Positions 14,632 to 23,309 of a stretch of DNA of 24,328 nt are shown in pieces. The notes beneath the pieces are model-generated. The model was not told the origin of the DNA. It did not search any database and worked only from the letters and a program-made list of their open reading frames with translations. Source of the DNA: JBAVEL01 sp049587715 (GTDB taxonomy: Bacteria > Bacteroidota > Ignavibacteria > UBA10030 > UBA6906); NCBI GenBank assembly GCA_049587715.1, contig JBAVEL010000049.1:1-24328 (forward strand), in the 5' to 3' direction. Every line of letters starts with the position of its first letter. The first letter of the stretch is position 1. Both the position numbers and the translations under genes were made by a program.

Positions 14632-17241
14632 GTGTCCCGCAGGTTCCCCGCCCTCTTTCTCCTGGCCCTGTTTCCCCCGCTGCTGTTCTGCCAGCACCTC
14701 TTTCTGGAAAGCGGTGCTGGTCTGGACCGTACGCCCGAGGCCGGGTTCCTGGTGGACACCCCCACACGGGAGAAGATAGACCTCTCGGGAGTGTGGTCGT
14801 TCCAGGTGCGCGGCGGTCCCTCCGGATCCGTGCGGGTTCCGAGCGCATATGACTTCGTGGGCGATGTGGAGTTCACGCGGAGGTTCAGCGTCACGGCGGA
14901 GCAGTTGGAGAAGTACGATTTCCATCTGGTCCTCCTGGGCGTGAACCACCACTGCGAGGTCTCGGTCAACGCCGAGTTCGTCACCAATCACTCGGGGGGC
15001 TATACGAGTTTCATCGCCGCCATCCCCCCCCGGACGATCCAGATGGGTACCGAGAACGTCATCAAGGTGTCCGTCGCGAACGACCTGGATACCCGGAAGA
15101 CCATACCGCTGCGCTCTCTGGTCTGGGGATGGCGGAACTACGGCGGGATCCTCCGGGACGTCTACATCATTGCGGTTCCGCGGTTCTCCGTGGCGGACAT
15201 CGTCGCACGCGCGCTCGTGGAAGACGGCGGCGCGCGCGCCCGGGTGAGGGTGCGGGCCTCCTTCCAGGGACGCCCCGGCGCGGATGCAGCCGCCCTCCTC
15301 GGGGACGGAAAGGGAGTCGCGGGTTTCTACGTCGAGATGCTGGACAAGATCGCGGGCGTTCCCATCGGGCGCAGTCCGGTGGTGCCCGTCACGGGTACCC
15401 CCGCCCGCTGGGAGGCAGGCGAGGCGGAAGTGGTGATGACCGCTCCCAGACTCTGGAGCCCCGAATCGCCGGATCTCTATGTCCTGCGCTGCTGCCTCGT
15501 CGTCTCCCACGGTCCGGGCAAGGAGCGCACCACAACCCTCCTGGACCAGTACGAGATTAATTACGGTCTCCGGGAGATCCGGATTGCGGACGGCTCCCTG
15601 CTGCTGAACGGGAAGCGGCTCATTCTGCAGGGAGTGGTCTGGCTGGAGGATCATCCCGTGTGGGGCGGTGCCATGCCTCCGGAAGCCCTCGAGAAGGACA
15701 TCGTCCTTCTCAAGAATCTGGGCGCCAACGCCGTCCGCTTCGGGAACCACCCGCCGCACCCCTACGTGCTGGATCTCTGCGATCGGTACGGACTGCTGGC
15801 TCTGGTGGATTTTCCGGTGGTGCGGGCCCCGGGTCCCGTCCTGGCCCAGGAAGACTATCTGGAGCAGGCGGGGGGGCTCCTGCGGGAGATGATTCTCCGC
15901 GACAGGAACCACCCCTGTGTTCTGGCGTGGGGTGCGGGGGACGAACTGGACGTGAGTCACCCCGCAGGCCGCGCCTTCGTCCAGTCCCTCCTCCTGCTGG
16001 CGGGGAAGCTGGACGAACGCCCCCTGTATGCAGGGACCCGCATGGTGGCAGGGGACGTGTGTACGGATCTTCTTGACATTGCCGCGCTCAATGCCGGTGC
16101 GGGTGACCTGAAGGAGTTCCGCCGCGAGCTGGCGGAGTGGAAGCGGCGCCATCCCGGGAAGCCCGTCGTGGTGGCGCGTTTCGGGGCCGAGGTGCAACAG
16201 GGCAACCGGAACGGCTACAGCGATCCGTTGTCGCATGAGGCGCAGGCCAGGTTCTACATCCAGCGGTTTGATGCCCTCAGGGATCTGGACTACGACGGCG
16301 CCTTTGTCTGGTCGCTGAACGACTGGCGGGGGGACCGCCCTTCCCTGACGGTGCATTCCGGAGACCCCTGGCTGCATACCATGGGCCTCCTCAGCTACGG
16401 CAGGGAGAAGCGCCTCGCCTACGAGGCCGTACGCTCCGTGTTCCGCTCCGAGAAGTTCGTGGCCCTCCCGATCGGGAACTTCACGCCGGGTGCCCCGATT
16501 GTCTTCGTGCTGGCCGGCCTCGTGGTCCTCATCGGGGCGGTCTGGTTCTACAACGGGAATAGAAGGTTCCGGGAGAACCTGAACAGGTCCGTGATGAATT
16601 CCTACAACTTCTTCGCGGATGTCCGCGACCAGCGGCTGGTCTCGCTGGTGCATTCCACCCTCCTGGGACTGATTGCAGCGGCGGCGCTTGCAATCGTGAT
16701 TGCCGGTTTTCTCCACCATGAACGCCAGAGCCTGGTGCTCGACAACCTGCTCTCGTACCTGCTGGTCTCGGATACGCTGAAGGAGCTCCTGGTGCGCCTG
16801 GTCTGGCGCCCGCTGGACCTGATTCTGGCCCTGACGGTCATCTTCTTCGGGCTGCTCCTGGTGGGGACGGGCATAACCCTGGCGGTTTCTCCCCTGCTCC
16901 GGTCCCGGATGTATCCCTTTCATGCCTATGCAGTCACCATGTGGGCCACCCCGCCGCTGCTGGTGCTGGTGCCGGTGGGGATGGTCCTGTACCGCGTCCT
17001 GGACAGTCAGATGTACGCCCTGCCTGCTTTGCTGCTTGTGGCAGGGCTCTGCCTGTGGGTTCTGGCGCGTGTGCTGAAGGGCGTCGCAATCGTCTGTGAT
17101 GTCCTTCCCTTCAGAATGTACCTTCTGGGGTTTCTCAGCGTGGCGGGCGTCCTCGGCATCGGATACGCCTACTACGACTACTCGCAGGCGGCGTCGGTCT
17201 ATGTGTCGTTCCTCCTGCGGCTGATGACCGGGTCCCAGTAG
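14632..17241 (+). CDS. GH2-like (beta-glucuronidase/galactosidase-related) protein fused to a polytopic membrane domain
   Basis: 869 residues from GTG 14632 (AGAGGGA upstream); a TTG at 14584 would add 16 residues. A hydrophobic signal or anchor starts the protein. Residues ~30-185 match the GH2 sugar-binding domain (DLSGVWSF, WRNYGGILRDVYI), ~190-310 the Ig-like domain and ~313-600 the GH2 TIM barrel (LLLNGKRLILQGV, DRNHPCVLAWGAGDE). The general acid/base is kept as E438, but the usual Asn-Glu is Asp-Glu. The usual nucleophile motif (S/T)E(Y/F)G reads A515-R516-F-G, so the nucleophile Glu is replaced by Arg. From residue ~623 six hydrophobic helices follow, loosely Yip1-like. It is possibly a non-catalytic, membrane-embedded glycan-binding protein; function unknown. 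Confidence 0.8.
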   Translation: MSRRFPALFLLALFPPLLFCQHLFLESGAGLDRTPEAGFLVDTPTREKIDLSGVWSFQVRGGPSGSVRVPSAYDFVGDVEFTRRFSVTAEQLEKYDFHLVLLGVNHHCEVSVNAEFVTNHSGGYTSFIAAIPPRTIQMGTENVIKVSVANDLDTRKTIPLRSLVWGWRNYGGILRDVYIIAVPRFSVADIVARALVEDGGARARVRVRASFQGRPGADAAALLGDGKGVAGFYVEMLDKIAGVPIGRSPVVPVTGTPARWEAGEAEVVMTAPRLWSPESPDLYVLRCCLVVSHGPGKERTTTLLDQYEINYGLREIRIADGSLLLNGKRLILQGVVWLEDHPVWGGAMPPEALEKDIVLLKNLGANAVRFGNHPPHPYVLDLCDRYGLLALVDFPVVRAPGPVLAQEDYLEQAGGLLREMILRDRNHPCVLAWGAGDELDVSHPAGRAFVQSLLLLAGKLDERPLYAGTRMVAGDVCTDLLDIAALNAGAGDLKEFRRELAEWKRRHPGKPVVVARFGAEVQQGNRNGYSDPLSHEAQARFYIQRFDALRDLDYDGAFVWSLNDWRGDRPSLTVHSGDPWLHTMGLLSYGREKRLAYEAVRSVFRSEKFVALPIGNFTPGAPIVFVLAGLVVLIGAVWFYNGNRRFRENLNRSVMNSYNFFADVRDQRLVSLVHSTLLGLIAAAALAIVIAGFLHHERQSLVLDNLLSYLLVSDTLKELLVRLVWRPLDLILALTVIFFGLLLVGTGITLAVSPLLRSRMYPFHAYAVTMWATPPLLVLVPVGMVLYRVLDSQMYALPALLLVAGLCLWVLARVLKGVAIVCDVLPFRMYLLGFLSVAGVLGIGYAYYDYSQAASVYVSFLLRLMTGSQ

Positions 17242-17263
17242 CGACGGAAGGCACGGACGGGTC

Positions 17264-20200
17264 ATGTATCTTTCCCATCTTGAGATAACGGGTTTCAAGT
17301 CCTTCGCCCAGCGTGTTTCGCTCTCCTTCGACAGCGGCATCTCCGCCATCGTCGGTCCGAACGGCTGCGGCAAGACCAACATCGTGGATGCCATCCGCTG
17401 GGTTCTCGGGGAACAGCGATACAGCGCGCTGCGAAGCGAGAAGATGGAAGATGTCATCTTCAACGGCACCAAGACGCGCAAACCGCTGGGGATGGCGGAG
17501 GCGGTTCTTGTCATTGAGAACACGAAGGGTATCCTTCCCTCGGAGTACACCCAGGTGACGGTGGGGCGCCGGGTGTACCGATCCGGGGAGAGCGAGTACC
17601 TGCTCAACAGGATGCCGTGCCGGCTCAAGGACATCCTGGACCTGTTCATGGATACGGGGATGGGGGCGGACGCCTATTCCGTCATCGAGCTCAAGATGAT
17701 TGAAACCATCCTCAGCGACAGGACCGAAGAGCGCAGGAGGCTGTTCGAGGAGGCCGCCGGGGTCACAAAATACAAGCACCGGAGGAAAGCGGCATTCCGG
17801 AAGCTGGAGGGGGTGCAGGCGGATCTGGGACGCGTCCACGACATTGTGGCGGAGGTCCAGAAGACGGTGTCCACCCTGGAACGCCAGGCCCGCAAGGCCG
17901 AGCAGTTCAACGATGTGCGCGGGCGGCTCCGGGCGATGGAAATCGACCTGATGGAGCGGGAATACGCCCGCCTGGCGGAAACGATCCGACCATTGGAAGA
18001 ACAGCTCCGGGTCGTTCACCGCGAACGGGCCGGGATCGAGGAAACCCTGGCGGCCGGGGACGCCCGTCTGGACGGGCTGCGGGAGCAGCTCGCGGCCGTC
18101 GAGGGGGAGCTTGCCGAGGTGCGGCGCGAGGCCGCCGCGGCGCGGGAGAAGATCCAGAGGGTGGAGGAGAAGAACCTCGTGGCGAACGAGAGGGTCAGCG
18201 TCCTCCGGGACACGATCGCCCGTCACGGGGAGGAAAAGGAAACCCTCCGCCTGCAGCTTCGCGAGCTGGAGGGGGCCAAGATCACGCTGGAGGCGCGGAT
18301 TCTGGCCCTCGGAGTGGAAGAGGGGGACCGCCTGGAGCAGCTCACGGCCGCGGGAACCGCCCTGCAGGAGGCGGAGCAGTTGCTCGAGGCGCGAAGGTCC
18401 GAGCTCCGGACGCTCAACGAGCGGACCATTGCCCTGCTCCAGGCCCTGGCCGAGGCCGAGAGGGGCCAGGATCAGCGCAAGACGCGGATTGCCCATGCCA
18501 GGGGCCGGGCTCTGCGCCTGGAGGAGGAGCGGGCGGCGTACGAGCAGGAGATCCTCCGGCTCTCGGGAGAGATCGAGGAACACACCGAAAGAGACCGCCG
18601 GCTCCGGAAGGGCTTTGTGGAATCCGAATCATCGCTTTACGAAGCCGAGGACCGGAAGAAGCGTGCGAAGGAGACGGCGGAACGGCTCCGGCAGGAGGAG
18701 CTGGATGTACAGGCCGAGCTGGACCGCTGTCGGGCACGGATGGAGTTCCTGCAGGGGCTGATGGAGACCCGGGAGGGTCAGGGGGAGGCGGCGCGCTTCC
18801 TGGCCTCCGCCGAAAGCGGCCCGGGAATGCCTGTGCGCACGGTCGCCGATGCCGTGCACGCGGAGGAACCCCTGAGGCAGGCAATCGAAGCAGCTCTCGG
18901 CGACGCCGCCGGGCTCATCATCGTGGATTCACCCGGGGAGGCGGAACGGGCCGTTGCAGCTCTGCGCGGGGCGGGAAAGGGAAGGGCTGCCTTCATCTGC
19001 CTGTCCCTCATTCCCGACGTGCTTCCCGGCCCCCCTGTACCCGATCTGAAGGGGGCGGTCGGCTGGGCGGCCGAACGTGCGCAGTATGAGCCGGCCGATG
19101 CCCCCCTCCTCCGTTTCCTGCTGGACCGCGTCCTGATTGTGGACAGCGAGGAGACGGCTGCACGGGCGTCGGAGCTCCTTCCCGGCGTCTGCTGCGTGAC
19201 GCCCCAGGGAGCCGTCCGCACGGGGGCGGGTCTCCTGCGGGGGGGGAGCGGCGGGGAAGAGGAATGGGGCGGGATCGGAAAGGAACACCGGATCCGTCAG
19301 CTTCAGGAGGAGAGCGGCGCTTTGGTGGGGCGTCTGGAAGACCTGCGGGCGGCCCTGGCAAACGCCTCCGCCGAGTGTGAGAGCGTCGACCTCCGGACCC
19401 ATGCCGAAGCCGTCAAGCGCATCGAGAAGGAGATGAACGCGGTGGAGATGCGCATTGCCCAGCTCCAGTTCGAAAAGGGCCGGGCGGAACAGATTATCGC
19501 CCGGAACACGGAAGAGATCCGGCTTCTGGCGGACGAGGGTGCAGAGCTGGAGCGCGAGCTCGCCTCTGCGGTGCCCGCCCTGGAATCTGTGGCCGCCCAG
19601 AAGGCTGCGGTGGAGAGGTCTGTGGGGGCGGCCACGGGGGATCTGGACCGGCTGGAGCTCGAATGGACGGCACGGTCCCGCGCGGCCCAGGACCTGACGG
19701 TCCGCCTTGCAACGTTGAAGGGGGAACTGCACAACGCGCGGGCGGACCTGCGGCGGGCGCACGATGCGACGGGCGTCATTGTTGCCACCATCGAGCGCCG
19801 CGCGGAAGATGTCCGGCGTGCGGAGGAAGAGATCGCCCTGGCGGAGTCCCGCCGCAGCGAGAATTCCTCTATGCTGGAATTGCTGAGGGCGTCCCTGGCG
19901 GGGGTGGAAGAGCGGAGGCAGAGGGTGGAGGTCTCCGTAGGCGCCACGCGGGAGCAGATCCACGGCGTCGAGCTGCGGATCAGGGACGAACGCAGACGGC
20001 ATGACGACTCCCTGAAGGGGGCCCATGAGCTGGAACTGCGGATCGCCGATCTCGCGGCCCGGTCGGAGCACCTCCGGGCGCGGGCTCAGGAGGAGTTCGA
20101 GCATGTCCTGGCCCTCCGGATGTTTGAAGACGCCGAGACCGCCGACCTGGGGGTCCTGCGGGACGAGATTGCCAGGGCCCGTGAACGGATGAAGACGCTG

Positions 20201-20833
20201 GGGAACATCAATTTCGCCGCCTTCGAGGAATACACGGCGGAGAAGGAGCGCTATGAGTTCCTCTCCGCCCAGCGGAAGGACCTGCTGGAGGCGGAGAAGA
20301 CGCTGCTGGCCACCATTGAAGAGATCAACACGACCGCCCAGCGGAAGTTCCTGGAGACGTTCGGCCTCATCCGGGCGAACTTCATCGAGACCTTCAAAGG
20401 ACTCTTCGATCCGGGAGACGAGTGCGACCTGCGGCTGGAGGAAGGGGCCGATCCGCTCGAGGCCCGGATCGAGATTGTGGCAAAGCCGAGGGGAAAGCGG
20501 CCGACATCCATCGACCTCCTGTCGGGCGGGGAGAAGACCCTCACGGCGATCGCTCTCCTGTTTGCCATCTATCTGGTGAAGCCGAGTCCGTTCTGCATCC
20601 TGGATGAAGTGGACGCCCCTCTGGATGACGCCAACATCGACCGCTTCACGCGCATCCTGCGGCGGTTCTCCGACAACACTCAGTTTATCGTGGTCACGCA
20701 CAACAAGCGCACCATGGAGGCGGCCAACGCCCTCTACGGGGTCACGATGGAGGAGGAGGGGGTTTCCAAGATCGTGACAGTCCGCTTCAACAAGGGGGCG
20801 GAGATAGCCGGCGCAGCCCTCGCCTCCGGTTGA
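17264..20833 (+). CDS. smc: Chromosome segregation protein SMC
   Basis: The condensin-type ATPase that compacts and segregates the chromosome as a dimer with ScpA/ScpB (not in this window). 1189 residues, the usual length. Walker A GPNGCGKTN lies at residues 31-39. The first coiled coil, rich in Glu/Arg/Leu heptads, covers ~165-500. The hinge is ~515-680 (TVADAVHAEEPLRQAIEAAL, LIIVDSPGEAE, LLDRVLIVDS, GVCCVTPQGAV). The return coiled coil spans ~690-1030. The ABC signature LLSGGEKTLTA is at ~1085 and Walker B FCILDEVDAPLDD at 1110-1122. It starts 22 bp after the GH2-like gene and its stop lies 11 bp before the next start. Confidence 0.96.
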   Translation: MYLSHLEITGFKSFAQRVSLSFDSGISAIVGPNGCGKTNIVDAIRWVLGEQRYSALRSEKMEDVIFNGTKTRKPLGMAEAVLVIENTKGILPSEYTQVTVGRRVYRSGESEYLLNRMPCRLKDILDLFMDTGMGADAYSVIELKMIETILSDRTEERRRLFEEAAGVTKYKHRRKAAFRKLEGVQADLGRVHDIVAEVQKTVSTLERQARKAEQFNDVRGRLRAMEIDLMEREYARLAETIRPLEEQLRVVHRERAGIEETLAAGDARLDGLREQLAAVEGELAEVRREAAAAREKIQRVEEKNLVANERVSVLRDTIARHGEEKETLRLQLRELEGAKITLEARILALGVEEGDRLEQLTAAGTALQEAEQLLEARRSELRTLNERTIALLQALAEAERGQDQRKTRIAHARGRALRLEEERAAYEQEILRLSGEIEEHTERDRRLRKGFVESESSLYEAEDRKKRAKETAERLRQEELDVQAELDRCRARMEFLQGLMETREGQGEAARFLASAESGPGMPVRTVADAVHAEEPLRQAIEAALGDAAGLIIVDSPGEAERAVAALRGAGKGRAAFICLSLIPDVLPGPPVPDLKGAVGWAAERAQYEPADAPLLRFLLDRVLIVDSEETAARASELLPGVCCVTPQGAVRTGAGLLRGGSGGEEEWGGIGKEHRIRQLQEESGALVGRLEDLRAALANASAECESVDLRTHAEAVKRIEKEMNAVEMRIAQLQFEKGRAEQIIARNTEEIRLLADEGAELERELASAVPALESVAAQKAAVERSVGAATGDLDRLELEWTARSRAAQDLTVRLATLKGELHNARADLRRAHDATGVIVATIERRAEDVRRAEEEIALAESRRSENSSMLELLRASLAGVEERRQRVEVSVGATREQIHGVELRIRDERRRHDDSLKGAHELELRIADLAARSEHLRARAQEEFEHVLALRMFEDAETADLGVLRDEIARARERMKTLGNINFAAFEEYTAEKERYEFLSAQRKDLLEAEKTLLATIEEINTTAQRKFLETFGLIRANFIETFKGLFDPGDECDLRLEEGADPLEARIEIVAKPRGKRPTSIDLLSGGEKTLTAIALLFAIYLVKPSPFCILDEVDAPLDDANIDRFTRILRRFSDNTQFIVVTHNKRTMEAANALYGVTMEEEGVSKIVTVRFNKGAEIAGAALASG

Positions 20834-20844
20834 AGGGGCGCACG

Positions 20845-21522
20845 ATGGGGCTCCGCCTCTTTGTGGACTTTGAAGGCGCCGCGGCTCCTTCCGGCTCCTG
20901 GGAAGGGTTCTTTGGGATCGCACAGACACCGGGGCCTGGAGCATCTGCCGGAGGTCCCCGGGACAGGATCGTTCCCCGGATGGAGGCAGGCAGGTTCCTG
21001 CATTCGGCGTTTCTGGAAGAGGGGCTGGAGGCCCTGGCCGGATACTGCCGGGCGGGCGGCATTCCTCTGGAAGTGCTGACCCGGGGACCGCAGACATGGG
21101 TGGAGGGACTGCTCCGTGTGCGCCGGATCGGTGTTGCGCGTGTGACGGGCAACCGCGCCAGGCCGGCGGGGGGCTCCCCCCGGATCGGGTGGTTGCCGGA
21201 GCTGGAGCTCGTCCGGACGAATGCTGACTGCCGCCTTTGCCCCTGCTGCCGGCGGAATGCCATGCTGAGCGGGGCGTCCGATGACGAGGTGATTGCGTAT
21301 GCAGGAGAAGAGGCCTCCGGCGCCTGTGCTGCGCACCATGCCGATCTGGTCTTTGCCCGGGGGAGGCTCCAGGCCCGGTGCCGGGAGGAGAACATCACGT
21401 CCCGCCCGTACGGCTCCCTGAGGGATATCCGGTCCCACCTTGCTCTCCTGGGGTCGCGGGGTGTTTTCCGGAAGCGCCTCTCCGCAGAACACCTCCGGAG
21501 GCGGGCCTTCATTGCGGAGTAA
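20845..21522 (+). CDS. Degenerate HAD-superfamily (MtnX-like) phosphatase homologue
   Basis: 225 residues from ATG 20845 (AGGGG six bases upstream), starting 11 bp after the smc stop. The layout resembles MtnX/SerB-like HAD phosphatases. Motif I should read DFDGT but reads D8-F-E10-G-A12. Motif II Thr is kept as T79 in EVLTRG. A CxxCxxC pattern (C129, C132, C135) matches the Cys-rich insert of the family. ADLVFARGRLQARCREENI matches the family's 'ADxVFAxxxLxxxCxxxxI' stretch. Motif IV, normally GDGxSD, is G154-E-E-A-S-G159, so both metal-binding Asp are gone. It probably has lost Mg-dependent phosphatase activity and may bind a ligand or protein. The HAD assignment is by pattern only. Confidence 0.6.
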   Translation: MGLRLFVDFEGAAAPSGSWEGFFGIAQTPGPGASAGGPRDRIVPRMEAGRFLHSAFLEEGLEALAGYCRAGGIPLEVLTRGPQTWVEGLLRVRRIGVARVTGNRARPAGGSPRIGWLPELELVRTNADCRLCPCCRRNAMLSGASDDEVIAYAGEEASGACAAHHADLVFARGRLQARCREENITSRPYGSLRDIRSHLALLGSRGVFRKRLSAEHLRRRAFIAE

Positions 21523-21532
21523 GGGGGAGATC

Positions 21533-22174
21533 ATGCCGCCGCCAAAGGGAGATGGTCCATCAGCGGGCGTGGAACGCACACGCGGGGACATCCGGCGGAT
21601 CGTCTTCACGTACCGCAGCTTTTTTCCCCTCCCCTTTCTGGCGGTGATGATTCTGTTCGCCAGACCGACGGCGGGGAGTCTGGCCGCGGGCCTGGGCGCG
21701 GTGCTGCTGGGTGAATCGCTCCGCCTCTGGGGTGTCTCCTTCGCCGGAAGCGAGACACGAACAACGGGAGACGTGGGGGGAACGTATCTGATTACCGGCG
21801 GTCCCTTTGCCTACGTGCGGAATCCGCTGTACCTGGGGAACATGGTGATCTACGCCGGCGTGGGATGGATGTCCCTGGCCCTGTTCCCGTGGCTCCTGAT
21901 TGCCGCCGCGGCCTGGTTCTATCTGCAGTACTCCCTGATTGTGGCCAGAGAAGAGGAATATCTCGCCGTCCGATTCGGAGGGGAGTACCTCCGCTATGCG
22001 AGCCGGGTGCGGAGGTTTCTGCCGAGGCTGACTCCCTACAGGGCCTCCGGGCCGCCGCCCCGGGGAGCCAGTCTCGCCGAAGGCCTGGTCTCCGAGCGGC
22101 GGACTCTTCAGGCCCTGGTCCTTGTCACGGGGATCCTGGTGGCTGTGTGGCTGCTGGGGCGGGGAGGCGCCTGA
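21533..22174 (+). CDS. Isoprenylcysteine carboxyl methyltransferase/PEMT-like membrane methyltransferase
   Basis: A 213-residue membrane protein of the ICMT/phospholipid methyltransferase superfamily, which uses S-adenosylmethionine. Hydrophobic segments lie near residues 25-65, 100-140 and 195-210. The family hallmark GPFAYVRNPLYLGNMVIYAG is present, followed by the C-terminal block AREEEYLAVRFGGEYLRYASRVRRFLP. ATG 21533 was chosen for the GGGGGAGA just upstream; the frame is open further into the previous gene. Bacteria generally lack prenylated CaaX proteins, so the substrate is more likely a lipid or small molecule. It sits 10 bp after the HAD-like gene and 1 bp before lpxB, which suggests, without proof, a role in envelope lipids. 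Confidence 0.8.
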   Translation: MPPPKGDGPSAGVERTRGDIRRIVFTYRSFFPLPFLAVMILFARPTAGSLAAGLGAVLLGESLRLWGVSFAGSETRTTGDVGGTYLITGGPFAYVRNPLYLGNMVIYAGVGWMSLALFPWLLIAAAAWFYLQYSLIVAREEEYLAVRFGGEYLRYASRVRRFLPRLTPYRASGPPPRGASLAEGLVSERRTLQALVLVTGILVAVWLLGRGGA

Positions 22175-22175
22175 A

Positions 22176-23309
22176 GTGGTGCGGCGCGTGATGATGATTG
22201 CGGGAGAGGCCTCCGGGGACCTGCACGGGGCGGGGGTCGTGAGGGAACTGAAACGACGGTTCCCCGATGTGGACGTGTACGGGGTGGGGGGGGACGGGAT
22301 GAGGGGAGCCGGCATGGAGACGCTCTATCATGTCTCCCAGCTTGCCTTCATGGGTTTCGCGGAGGTGCTGGGACACCTGGGGTTCCTCCGGAAGGTGGAA
22401 AGGACGCTCGAGCGCTCCCTGGATCTGCGCCCGCCGGACGTGGTCGTCCTGATCGACTATCCCGGCTTCAATCTCCGGTTCGCGCGCAAGGCCAGACGCC
22501 GCGGGCTCAGGGTACTCTACTACATCGGGCCGCAGATCTGGGCATGGAGGAGCGGGAGGGTGCGCAAGATGCGGGCGGCGGTGGACAGCGTCAAGGTGGT
22601 TTTTCCCTTCGAGGAAGAGATGTACCGGCGCGCAGGGATGGACGTGGAATTCGTGGGGCACCCTCTGGTGGAGTCCATCGGGGAACAGCCCTCCCGGGAG
22701 GCGTTCCTGGCTTCCCAGCATCTCCGGCCCGGGACGAAGCTCCTGGCTCTCCTCCCCGGGAGCCGGAAGCAGGAAATCCGGGCCGTTCTCCCCGTCATGG
22801 CGGGGGCCGCGGAACGGCTCCGGAAGGAACTCGGCCTGCAGGTCGCTCTCGGACTGGCGCCCACGCTGGATTCCGCGGCCGTGCGCACGGTCCTTCCGCC
22901 GGGGGCGGAGGTGCGTCTTGTGGAGGGCGGGACACGGGCCCTGATGCGCCATGCCGACGCGGCCATTGTGACCTCGGGGACGGCGACGCTGGAGACGGCC
23001 TGGTTCGGCACTCCCATGGTGGTGGTGTACAGAACCTCTCCGCTGACCTACCTCCTCGGACGCCTGCTGGTGCGGCTGAAGAACATCGGTCTCGTGAACA
23101 TCGTGGCGGGGGAGCGCATCGTCCCGGAGCTGATCCAGGGCAGGATGACGGAAGAGAACATCGTGCGGGCGCTGCGGCCGATGCTCGCCGATCCGCGAAC
23201 TGCGGCGTCCGTGCGGGAAAGACTCGGGATCATCCGGGGCCGGCTGGGCACCCCGGGGGCTGCGGCCCGGGTGGTGGACGGCATTGAACGGCTCGCGGGT
23301 GCGGCGTGA
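22176..23309 (+). CDS. lpxB: Lipid-A-disaccharide synthase
   Basis: A GT19 glycosyltransferase at the inner-membrane surface that joins lipid X and UDP-2,3-diacylglucosamine to form the lipid A disaccharide. The 377-residue protein is complete: IAGEASGDLHGA near the N-terminus, GVGGDGMRGAGM, MGFAEVLGHL, LIDYPGFNLRFA, YYIGPQIWAWR, FVGHPLVE, LLPGSRKQEI, and the C-terminal TSGTATLETAWFGTPMVVVY with KNIGLVNIVAG. The start is GTG 22176, eight bases after GGGGAGG; a second GTG follows at once. Its stop overlaps the next start (GTGA). It shows that the organism makes lipid A and hence an LPS-type outer membrane. Confidence 0.96.
   Translation: MVRRVMMIAGEASGDLHGAGVVRELKRRFPDVDVYGVGGDGMRGAGMETLYHVSQLAFMGFAEVLGHLGFLRKVERTLERSLDLRPPDVVVLIDYPGFNLRFARKARRRGLRVLYYIGPQIWAWRSGRVRKMRAAVDSVKVVFPFEEEMYRRAGMDVEFVGHPLVESIGEQPSREAFLASQHLRPGTKLLALLPGSRKQEIRAVLPVMAGAAERLRKELGLQVALGLAPTLDSAAVRTVLPPGAEVRLVEGGTRALMRHADAAIVTSGTATLETAWFGTPMVVVYRTSPLTYLLGRLLVRLKNIGLVNIVAGERIVPELIQGRMTEENIVRALRPMLADPRTAASVRERLGIIRGRLGTPGAAARVVDGIERLAGAA

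Noticed and set aside
14491..17649. A 1052-codon minus-strand open frame opposite the GH2-like gene and the start of smc
   Set aside because: It is antisense to two genes with recognisable domains, shows no family motif, and has composition typical of a GC-driven shadow frame.
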